DNA of 64,000 nucleotides from contig NZ_CP089985.1 of assembly GCF_021390155.1 (NCBI RefSeq), forward strand, positions 4,599,001 through 4,663,000, written 5' to 3'. Positions within the stretch are counted from its first letter, which is position 1. The number at the start of each line of letters is the position of its first letter. The translations under genes were made by a program, and so were the position numbers. The notes beneath the pieces are model-generated. The model did no database searches, was not told the origin of the DNA, and was given only the letters and a program-made list of their open reading frames with translations. This DNA comes from Pseudomonas sp. HN11. Lineage in GTDB: Bacteria > Pseudomonadota > Gammaproteobacteria > Pseudomonadales > Pseudomonadaceae. This document shows positions 57,333-64,000 of the stretch, piece by piece.

Positions 57333-58481
57333 TCAAAGCCCCATCTGCTTGCTGATGATTTCATTCATCACTTCGCGGGTACCGCCACCGATGGACAGGA
57401 TGCGGTTGTCGCGATACAGCCGCTCCACCAGGCTACCGCGCATGTAACCCTGGCCCCCGAGGATCTGCACCGCGTCGTAGGTGACGCGGTCGGCGGTGTC
57501 GGTGGCAAGGTTCTTGGCCATGGAGATTTCCTTGATCACGCTGATACCGGCGGCCATCTTTGCCGCCTGCCGGTAGGTGAATTCGCGGGAGACTTCCACG
57601 GCGGTGGCCATTTCCGCCAGGCGATGCTTGATCACCTGGAATTTGCCGATGGGTTTGCCAAAGGCTTCGCGTTGCGCAGCCCATTCGAGGCTTTCCTCCA
57701 GTGCCATCTGCGCCGTCATATTGGCCATTAATGCCAGGGCCAGGCGCTCGCTCTGGAAGTTGCCCATGATGCAGGCAAAGCCCATGTTTTCAGCGCCGAT
57801 CAGGTTGCCGACGGGCACGCGGCAATCGTCGAAGAACAATTCAGCGGTGTCCGACGCCCACCAGCCCATTTTCTTCAGTGGCTGGCCGACCATAAAACCA
57901 GGGGTGTCTTTTTCGATCAACAGCAGGCTGATGCCGGCAAAGCCCGGCCCCCCGGTGCGCACAGCGACAGTGTAAAAATCGGCGCGAATGCCGCTGGTGA
58001 TAAAAGTCTTGCTACCGCTGACACGGTAGTGGTCGCCGTCGCGGATAGCACGAGTCTGCAGGCTGGCCACATCGGAACCGCCGTCCGGCTCGGTGACCGC
58101 CAGGGCGATGATCTTTTCGCCGGCCAGCACCTGGGGCGCCACGCGCTCGCGCACCTCGGGCCGAGCCCATCTGACGACTGGTGGCAGGCCGATATCCAAG
58201 GAGCCCAGCCCAGCGACAACACCGCCCGAACCGCAGCGCATCAACTCCTCGCTGGCAGCCACTTTGGCGAACAGGTCCGCTTCATGGCTACCGCCCAAGG
58301 CTTCAGGGTAGCCGATGCCGAGGATCCCCGCCTTGCCAGCCTTGAGGTACAGCTCTCGAGGAAAGCTCTCCGCCTCCTCCCACTGCTCGATGCCCGGCAA
58401 CATCTCGCGCTCGACAAAACGGCGCACGCTGTCGCGGACCAATTGGTGGCTGGGGTCGAAGTAGTCCTGATAGGCAGACAT
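57333..58481 (-). CDS. Acyl-CoA dehydrogenase
   Basis: A 382-residue FAD enzyme of the acyl-CoA dehydrogenase family. Seen are ALAVTEPDGGSDVASLQT (flavin site), GSKTFITSG, REAFGKPIGKFQVIKHRLAEM, and QILGGQGYMRGSLVERLYRD. It introduces a double bond into an acyl-CoA; acid-chain length cannot be judged. ATG 58481 has GGAG seven bases upstream; an in-frame TTG six bases earlier is less likely. In P. aeruginosa an acyl-CoA dehydrogenase also follows recR. Confidence 0.9.
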   Translation of the reverse strand: MSAYQDYFDPSHQLVRDSVRRFVEREMLPGIEQWEEAESFPRELYLKAGKAGILGIGYPEALGGSHEADLFAKVAASEELMRCGSGGVVAGLGSLDIGLPPVVRWARPEVRERVAPQVLAGEKIIALAVTEPDGGSDVASLQTRAIRDGDHYRVSGSKTFITSGIRADFYTVAVRTGGPGFAGISLLLIEKDTPGFMVGQPLKKMGWWASDTAELFFDDCRVPVGNLIGAENMGFACIMGNFQSERLALALMANMTAQMALEESLEWAAQREAFGKPIGKFQVIKHRLAEMATAVEVSREFTYRQAAKMAAGISVIKEISMAKNLATDTADRVTYDAVQILGGQGYMRGSLVERLYRDNRILSIGGGTREVMNEIISKQMGL

Positions 58482-58569
58482 CGGCAAGCTCCACGGTGAG
58501 GTGAAGCGAACTTACCAAGCGCTTGCTTGGTTATCAAGCCGTGCGAAAACTGTAATGACAACACAAACC

Positions 58570-58662
58570 AATGTGGGAGCGGCATGCTCGCGAATGCAGG
58601 GTATCAGTCAACAAAAATATTGAATGATCCACCGCATTCGCGAGCAAGCCCGCTCCCACATT
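58570..58662. repeat. REP doublet in inverted orientation (REPIN)
   Basis: AATGTGGGAGCGGCATGCTC (with GCGAATGC) at 58570-58597 faces GCATTCGCGAGCAAGCCCGC (with TCCCACATT) at 58634-58662, around a 36-base core. It occupies the spacer between the acyl-CoA dehydrogenase start and the recR stop. Confidence 0.85.
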
Positions 58663-58679
58663 TTTGACTGTGTCGCCTG

Positions 58680-59282
58680 TTAGAGAGTGATCGGTTTGCG
58701 GCCTGCGAAGGAATGCGCCAGCGTCCCGCCATCCACCAACTCCAACTCGCCACCCAACGGCACGCCGTGGGCAATACGCGAAGTGATCAGGCCTTTATTG
58801 GTCAGCAACTGAGCGATGTAGTGCGCAGTCGCCTCACCTTCCACTGTCGGGTTGGTGGCCAGGATCACTTCGGTAAACGTGCCCTGCTCCTCGATGCGCG
58901 CCACCAGTTGCGGAATGCCGATGGCTTCCGGGCCCAGGCCGTCCAGCGGCGACAGATGGCCCTTGAGCACGAAGTAGCGCCCGCGGTAGCCGGTCTGCTC
59001 CACCGCATATACGTCCATCGGCCCTTCCACCACACACAGCAATGTATCGTCACGGCGCGGGTCGGCGCATTGCGGGCAGAGTTCTTCCTCGGTGAGGGTG
59101 CGGCACTGGCGGCAGTGGCCGACACCGCTCATGGCCTGGCTCAGGGCCTGGGCCAACCGGGCGCCGCCGCTGCGATCACGCTCCAGCAGTTGCAGCGCCA
59201 TACGCTGGGCGGTTTTCTGGCCGACACCCGGCAAAATGCGCAGGGCGTCGATCAGTTGGCGAATCAGGGGGCTGAAGCTCAT
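58680..59282 (-). CDS. recR: Recombination mediator RecR
   Basis: A 200-residue protein with the helix-hairpin-helix [17 protein letters not shown], a four-Cys zinc finger (Cys57, Cys60, Cys69, Cys72) and a Toprim domain starting [19 protein letters not shown]. With RecF and RecO it loads RecA at gaps. ATG 59282 yields the standard length. In most relatives it follows ybaB directly; here an oxidoreductase gene intervenes. Confidence 0.96.
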   Translation of the reverse strand: MSFSPLIRQLIDALRILPGVGQKTAQRMALQLLERDRSGGARLAQALSQAMSGVGHCRQCRTLTEEELCPQCADPRRDDTLLCVVEGPMDVYAVEQTGYRGRYFVLKGHLSPLDGLGPEAIGIPQLVARIEEQGTFTEVILATNPTVEGEATAHYIAQLLTNKGLITSRIAHGVPLGGELELVDGGTLAHSFAGRKPITL

Positions 59283-59340
59283 GGGCGAAGGGTCCGACAA
59301 AACAACGAGACGCGGTTTATACCCGCGCCCCGGATAAGCG

Positions 59341-60366
59341 TCAAATGCGCACGACCAACTTACCGAAGTTGCGTCCTTCCAGTAGACCGATAAAGGCCTC
59401 TGGCGCGTGCTCCAGACCCTCGACGACATCCTCGCGGAATTTGATCTTGCCGTCGCGCACCCACGGCGCCATGGCGCTGAGGAATTCGGGCTGGCGATCG
59501 CCGTAGTCATCGAACACGATAAAGCCCTGGATGCGTGCGCGCTTGGTCAGCAGCGTGCGTTGCAGGGCCGGCAGCCGGTCGGGACCACTGGGCGCTTCAT
59601 GGGCGTTGTAGCCGGCGATCAGCCCACACAGCGGAATGCGGGCCTTGGGATTGAGCAGCGGCACCACGGCGTCAAATACCTTGCCTCCGACGTTTTCAAA
59701 ATAAATGTCCACCCCCTTGAAGCAAGCCTGGGTCAATTCGTCGGCGAAGTTTTCACTTTTGTGATCGACGCAGGCATCAAAGCCCAGCTCATCCACCACG
59801 TAGCGGCACTTGTCCGCGCCACCGGCGATGCCGACCACGCGCAAGCCCTTGAGCTTGGCCACCTGCCCCACCACCGACCCCACCGCGCCGGACGCTGCGG
59901 CGACTACCAGGGTTTCCCCAGCCTGGGGCTGGCCGATGTCCATCAGGCCCATATAGGCGGTCATGCCCGGCATTCCCAGCACACCGAGGGCCATGGACGG
60001 GCTGGCCAAGCCCTTGGGCACCGGCATCAGGTTGCGACCATCGGAAATGCTGTGGCTCTGCCAGCCAGTCGAGCCGACCACCAGGTCGCCTACTTCGAAT
60101 TTTGGATTACGTGACTGTTCGATGCGGCTGACAGCGCCGCCAGTCATCACTTCGTCGATTTCCACGGGAGCCGCGTAGGACGGGGCGTCGCTCATACGTC
60201 CGCGCATGTAGGGATCGAGGGACAGGTACAGGGTTTTCAGCAGGACCTGGCCGTCTGCCAACTCCGGCAGATTCACGCGCTCCAGCCGAAAGTTTTCCGG
60301 GGTCGGTGCGCCCTGCGGGCGTGAGACCAGGACAATGCGCTGGTTCAGGGTCGGTTCTTGAGGCAT
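59341..60366 (-). CDS. NADP-dependent medium-chain oxidoreductase (CurA/PTGR-like)
   Basis: A 341-residue zinc-independent MDR protein. [13 protein letters not shown] near the N-terminus and [18 protein letters not shown] at the nucleotide site mark the family; [13 protein letters not shown] follows. Members reduce alpha,beta-unsaturated ketones or aldehydes with NADPH. ATG 60366 follows AAGGAG at seven bases. The gene has a terminator upstream (from ybaB) and lies 58 bases before recR, so it may be transcribed with recR. Confidence 0.88.
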   Translation of the reverse strand: MPQEPTLNQRIVLVSRPQGAPTPENFRLERVNLPELADGQVLLKTLYLSLDPYMRGRMSDAPSYAAPVEIDEVMTGGAVSRIEQSRNPKFEVGDLVVGSTGWQSHSISDGRNLMPVPKGLASPSMALGVLGMPGMTAYMGLMDIGQPQAGETLVVAAASGAVGSVVGQVAKLKGLRVVGIAGGADKCRYVVDELGFDACVDHKSENFADELTQACFKGVDIYFENVGGKVFDAVVPLLNPKARIPLCGLIAGYNAHEAPSGPDRLPALQRTLLTKRARIQGFIVFDDYGDRQPEFLSAMAPWVRDGKIKFREDVVEGLEHAPEAFIGLLEGRNFGKLVVRI

Positions 60367-60444
60367 GAGGGGCTCCTTTATCGAATACATCGGTATAGGG
60401 TGCAGACCATGCGTGCCGTGCCAGGGTTCGATCAGATTTGGCAC

Positions 60445-60476
60445 AAACAAAAATGCCAGGCGCGAGGCCTGGCATT
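60445..60476 (-). terminator. Intrinsic terminator after dnaX-ybaB
   Basis: On the minus strand AATGCCAGGC, a short CTCGC loop and GCCTGGCATT form a ten-pair stem followed by TTTTTGTTTG. It lies 24 bases past the ybaB stop and cuts the dnaX-ybaB transcript off from the oxidoreductase and recR. Confidence 0.9.
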
Positions 60477-60499
60477 GACGTCTAGCTAAAGCAACCGGA

Positions 60500-60838
60500 T
60501 CAGAACGGCAGCTTCATGCCCGGCGGCAATTGCATGCCCGCGGTCATGCCGCCCATTTTTTCCTGGCTGTTGGCTTCGATCTTGCGCACCGCGTCATTGA
60601 CGGCCGCAGCGAACAAGGCTTCGAGCATTTCCAGGTCATCTTCACCAACACCAGGCAGCACGCTTGGGTCGATGCTCACACGCTTGATGTCGTGACGACC
60701 GGTCATCACCACGCTGACCATATCGCCACCGGCTTTACCGGTGACTTCGGCGTTGGCCAGTTCTTCCTGCATCTTGGCCATCTTTTCCTGCATCTGCTGC
60801 GCCTGCTTCATCAGGCCGGCCATGCCACCTTTCATCAT
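60500..60838 (-). CDS. ybaB: Nucleoid-associated protein YbaB/EbfC family
   Basis: A 112-residue DNA-binding protein. [20 protein letters not shown] is the N-terminal helix and [11 protein letters not shown] the C-terminal tail, both invariant family marks. It binds DNA as a dimer. Of two tandem ATGs the first, at 60838, is eight bases from GAGG; an upstream GTG touches that site and is unlikely. It begins 43 bases after dnaX. Confidence 0.94.
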   Translation of the reverse strand: MMKGGMAGLMKQAQQMQEKMAKMQEELANAEVTGKAGGDMVSVVMTGRHDIKRVSIDPSVLPGVGEDDLEMLEALFAAAVNDAVRKIEANSQEKMGGMTAGMQLPPGMKLPF

Positions 60839-60881
60839 GGAAATCACCTCAAAGTACGTGGATCAAGTTAATAGCCCGGTG

Positions 60882-62930
60882 TCAGGACGCCTGGGGCACC
60901 GGGGCTTCGACAGGTTCAATAGTATCGTGACGGACGACCGCACCGAACTGTTGCATCATTTGCTGGATGAGCGGATCACCGTGGATCGAGTCCTCGGCCT
61001 CACGCTGACGGTTGATACGCCGGCGGGTCGCGGCCTGGGCCGGGGTTTCCTGCTCGGGCTTGATCAGCTCGATGGTAATGGTCAGCGTGCGCTCATGGTA
61101 CTGGTTCAGCGCATCGTTGAGGCGGCGCTGCTGGGTCGCGTTGAACAGGGCGCTGTGCGCCGGGTCCAGGTGCAACAGCCAGTGGTCACCTTCGATAGAG
61201 ATCAATGTGCAGTTGGCGGCGATGCTGCCGGTCATGCCGGAGATCGGCAGTTTCGGGAACAGTTCCAGCCATTGCAGGGCCAGGCCGGTTGCCGGTGCGG
61301 CAGCGGGTTCCGCCTCGGGCTCGGGGGCAGGTTCAGCGGTGTGTTCGCTGGCCAGGTCGTCCAGGTAGCTGTACGCCGAATCCATATCCGGCTCGATGTA
61401 GTCTTCGTCCAGCGGGGGTTCGTCGTCGAGGTCGATGCCCGGCGTAGCGGCTTCCACTTGAGCCACGGTGGGTTCGGGGACCGGTGCGGACACCCATTCA
61501 GGCGCATCCGGCACCACGCTGTCCGGGGTCGGCGTAGGCATCGGCGTCAGCTCGGGCTGCTCGCCGCTGGTTTCCAGCACCGGCTCCACGGCGGGCACTT
61601 GCCCAGCTTCGACTTCGGCTTCAATCGGATCATTCCAGGGCAGGTCGACAACCGGCTCGGGCTCGACAACAGGTTCCGGCTCGACCACGGGTGCAGCGAC
61701 CACCGGTTCGGGCACCGGCGCAACGGGCGCAGATGCAGCAACCACTGGCGCAACAACTGCCGCGCCAGCCACTGGTTTGGCGGAATCAACTGTGGCCTGG
61801 CTGATCCCCACTGGCTTTAGCGGCTGTCTCGGCGCATCGGCCGCATCGGCGGGCCGGAACGCCAGCATCCGCAGCAGCACCATTTCAAAGCCGCCACGCG
61901 GGTCGGGCGCCAGGGGCAGGTCACGGCGGCCGATCAGGCCCATCTGGTAATAGAACTGCACATCTTCGGCCGGCAACGCCTGGGCCAGGGCCAACACGCG
62001 GTCGCGGTCGCCATGGCCATTGTCGACACCATCAGGCAGGGCCTGGGCGATGGCAACGCGGTGCAGCACATTGAGGATTTCCGAGAGCACGCCGTTCCAG
62101 TCCGGGCCTTGCTCCGACAGGTGACGCACGGCTTCGAGCAACGCCTTGGCATCGCCTTCGATCAGCGCGTGCAGCACGTCGAAGACCTGGCCGTGGTCCA
62201 GCGTGCCGAGCATGGCACGCACGTCGGCGGCCATGACCTTGCCTTCACCAAAGGCGATGGCCTGGTCGGTGAGGCTCATGGCGTCACGCATCGAACCATC
62301 GGCGGCACGGCCGAGCAGCCACAGTGCGTCGTCTTCGAACGGAACGTTCTCTACGCCCAATACGTGGCTCAAATGCTCGACCACGCGCTCGGGGGTCATG
62401 TTTTTCAGGGAGAACTGCAGGCACCGCGACAGAATCGTTGCAGGAAGTTTCTGCGGGTCCGTGGTGGCCAGGATGAATTTGACGTAGGGCGGCGGCTCTT
62501 CCAGGGTTTTCAACAGGGCGTTGAAGGAATGGCTGGAGAGCATGTGCACTTCGTCGATCAGGTAGACCTTGAAGCGGCCACGACTGGGAGCGTACTGCAC
62601 GTTGTCGAGCAGTTCGCGGGTGTCTTCGACCTTGGTGCGGCTCGCGGCGTCGATTTCGATCAGGTCGACGAAACGCCCTTCGTCGATTTCCTTGCACACC
62701 GAGCAGGTGCCGCACGGCGTTGAAGTAATACCGGTTTCACAGTTCAGGCATTTGGCGATGATGCGCGCAATGGTGGTCTTGCCCACCCCTCGCGTACCGG
62801 TAAACAGGTAGGCATGGTGCAGCCGTTGGCTGTCCAAGGCATTGATCAGAGCCTTGAGCACATGGGTCTGGCCGACCATTTCGCGGAACGAGCGCGGACG
62901 CCATTTACGTGCAAGAACCTGATAACTCAT
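60882..62930 (-). CDS. dnaX: DNA polymerase III subunits tau/gamma
   Basis: A 682-residue clamp-loader subunit. Walker A GTRGVGKTT is at 45-53, the zinc site uses Cys64, Cys73, Cys76 and Cys79, and the DEVHMLS sensor region follows. After about residue 400 a Pro/Val/Glu-rich linker (runs of EPVV) leads to the tau-specific C-terminus. I did not see an A AAA AAG slippery heptamer like that in E. coli, so production of a short gamma form is unproven. ATG 62930 gives MSYQVLARKWRP, the classic start. A longer open frame upstream is rejected. Confidence 0.96.
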   Translation of the reverse strand: MSYQVLARKWRPRSFREMVGQTHVLKALINALDSQRLHHAYLFTGTRGVGKTTIARIIAKCLNCETGITSTPCGTCSVCKEIDEGRFVDLIEIDAASRTKVEDTRELLDNVQYAPSRGRFKVYLIDEVHMLSSHSFNALLKTLEEPPPYVKFILATTDPQKLPATILSRCLQFSLKNMTPERVVEHLSHVLGVENVPFEDDALWLLGRAADGSMRDAMSLTDQAIAFGEGKVMAADVRAMLGTLDHGQVFDVLHALIEGDAKALLEAVRHLSEQGPDWNGVLSEILNVLHRVAIAQALPDGVDNGHGDRDRVLALAQALPAEDVQFYYQMGLIGRRDLPLAPDPRGGFEMVLLRMLAFRPADAADAPRQPLKPVGISQATVDSAKPVAGAAVVAPVVAASAPVAPVPEPVVAAPVVEPEPVVEPEPVVDLPWNDPIEAEVEAGQVPAVEPVLETSGEQPELTPMPTPTPDSVVPDAPEWVSAPVPEPTVAQVEAATPGIDLDDEPPLDEDYIEPDMDSAYSYLDDLASEHTAEPAPEPEAEPAAAPATGLALQWLELFPKLPISGMTGSIAANCTLISIEGDHWLLHLDPAHSALFNATQQRRLNDALNQYHERTLTITIELIKPEQETPAQAATRRRINRQREAEDSIHGDPLIQQMMQQFGAVVRHDTIEPVEAPVPQAS

Positions 62931-63083
62931 CGAAAACCGTCGCAACTGGGAAACAGAAGCCGGTAATGCTAGCGGAGCAAGGGGGAAATTGCATCCGGCA
63001 CGCTTGCCTAATCTGACCAAGCTCTTCTGGTTGGCCCCGAAAAGGCCTGAACCCGGAGCGAGTATGCCGCCAGCCCTGGGCAT

Positions 63084-63995
63084 TTATGAGTGATGAAAAC
63101 CTCGGGCAGCGCGCACCCAACGCCCCTCCAGGCTGATGGCCGCGACACTGGCCACTACGATGCCCCCGCCAAGCACCACCTGCAGGGCAATGGACTCTCC
63201 CAGCAGCGTGGCGGCCATCACCATCGCGACCGGCGGTATCAAGTACATCGCCACCGACGCGCGACTGACCTCGACATGCTTTAACACATAGCCCCAGGCC
63301 AGGTAGGCCAGGGCGCTGGGGAAGACCCCGAGCACCAGCACCGCAAGGTTCTCCGCCAACGGCGCCTGCAACACCGCAGCGGGCAAGCCTGGCAGGTTAA
63401 CGCAAAGCATCAGCGTGCCCACCCACACCATGTAGCACGCCATCGTGAGCGGGCTGTAGCGATGGGCGAAGTGTTTCTGGATGGCGAAGTACAGGCTCCA
63501 CGACACAGCCGCCAGCAGGATCAACAGGCCGCGCGGGTCGATGTCACCCAAACCCTGATCGCCCCAGATCACTACCAGCACACCGAGCAGGCCGAGCAAC
63601 ACACAGCTCCAGCGCCAGAGGCTGACCCGTTCCTTCAAGCAGAAAAATGCGATCAACACACTGAACAGTGGCGCCGATTGCGCGAGCACGCTGGACGCCG
63701 CCGCCGTCACGAATTGCTGCCCGTAATTGAGGCTGGTGTGATGCAGGAACACCCCGAAAAAACTCAACACCAGCAGCCATGGCAGATCCCACAGGCGCGG
63801 CCGGCCAATGCCCATCACCAGTGCCACACCCGCCATGAACACCGAGGCAATCAAGAACCGCAGCAACGCCAGCTGGCCAGGGCTGTAGCTGTGCAGCCCC
63901 ATGTGCACGCCAATCGGCGAATAGGCCCAACAGAGGATGACGCTGGCGATGACTAGCGTAAGCTTCAGGGGTGACGGGATGTTCATCGATGGCAT
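63084..63995 (-). CDS. EamA/DMT-family membrane transporter
   Basis: A 303-residue protein (if started at 63995) with two EamA repeats and about ten helices; marks include SSVLAQSAPLFSVLIAFFCL in the first repeat and SVAMYLIPPVAMVMAATLL in the second. An ATG at 63986 is also possible, and the frame stays open to the window edge, so a further upstream start cannot be ruled out. It lies upstream of dnaX on the same strand with 153 bases between, where dnaX should have its own promoter. Substrate unknown. Confidence 0.85.
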   Translation of the reverse strand: MPSMNIPSPLKLTLVIASVILCWAYSPIGVHMGLHSYSPGQLALLRFLIASVFMAGVALVMGIGRPRLWDLPWLLVLSFFGVFLHHTSLNYGQQFVTAAASSVLAQSAPLFSVLIAFFCLKERVSLWRWSCVLLGLLGVLVVIWGDQGLGDIDPRGLLILLAAVSWSLYFAIQKHFAHRYSPLTMACYMVWVGTLMLCVNLPGLPAAVLQAPLAENLAVLVLGVFPSALAYLAWGYVLKHVEVSRASVAMYLIPPVAMVMAATLLGESIALQVVLGGGIVVASVAAISLEGRWVRAARGFHHS

Positions 63996-64000
63996 CCGAA

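Noticed and set aside
60741..61820. 359-codon plus-strand open frame
   Set aside because: Antisense to ybaB and the low-complexity linker of dnaX.
62931..63083. Possible 4.5S RNA (ffs) upstream of dnaX
   Set aside because: The conserved GGTCAGGTCCGGAAGGAAGC core is not present on either strand.

Overview
The window looks like a chromosome segment of a fluorescent-group Pseudomonas. Support comes from high-GC housekeeping genes (hrpA, aceK, dnaX, recR, apt), tandem cbb3 oxidase operons next to ccoGHIS, hemN and anr, REP-type palindromes (GTGGGAGCGGGCTTGCTCGCGA family) between genes, and Anr boxes of the TTGAT-N4-ATCAA type. Genus-level assignment is secure; species is not.

Region 1 (1-10.9 kb): an ECF sigma factor cut by the window edge, paired with a FabH-like ketoacyl synthase, then hrpA and aceK, two EamA/DMT exporters, a very small proline/valine-rich ORF, and a CPBP-type membrane protease.

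Region 2 (10.9-37.5 kb): a large surface-polysaccharide locus, almost all on the minus strand. Read in transcription order it runs: GDP-mannose synthesis (ManC/WbpW type), ABC exporter (wzm, wzt with an extra C-terminal domain), a WbdD-type methyltransferase/kinase/coiled-coil chain terminator, a two-domain WbdA/WbpX-like glycosyltransferase, gmd and rmd (GDP-D-rhamnose), and a WbpY-like glycosyltransferase. A second block follows: ddhD-ddhA-ddhB-ddhC plus a ThDP enzyme and a reductase that together match the CDP-yersiniose A pathway (YerE, YerF). It ends with a GtrA/GtrB/GT-C trio of the periplasmic glycan-modification kind, a WbpZ-like glycosyltransferase, and an opposed 690-residue membrane protein. 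The reading I favour is an ABC-exported D-rhamnose-containing O polysaccharide, capped by WbdD and decorated with the branched sugar yersiniose A. The distal part (about 10.9-19 kb) is clearly more AT-rich than the flanks, a sign of transfer. No initiating transferase (WbpL/WecA), O-ligase (WaaL) or chain-length protein is seen here.

Region 3 (38-56.7 kb): the low-oxygen respiration locus. It holds aer (aerotaxis), an alpha/beta hydrolase, two complete ccoNOQP operons, a small HrpK/NolX-like ORF, an inverted decayed fragment of ccoP, the maturation genes ccoG, ccoH, ccoI and ccoS, a SafE-like membrane protein, hemN and the regulator anr. Candidate Anr boxes precede the first cco operon, ccoG and hemN, with a weak one before the second cco operon.

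Region 4 (56.7-64 kb): apt, an acyl-CoA dehydrogenase, recR, a medium-chain oxidoreductase sitting between ybaB and recR behind a clear terminator, ybaB, dnaX, and a third EamA exporter reaching the window end.
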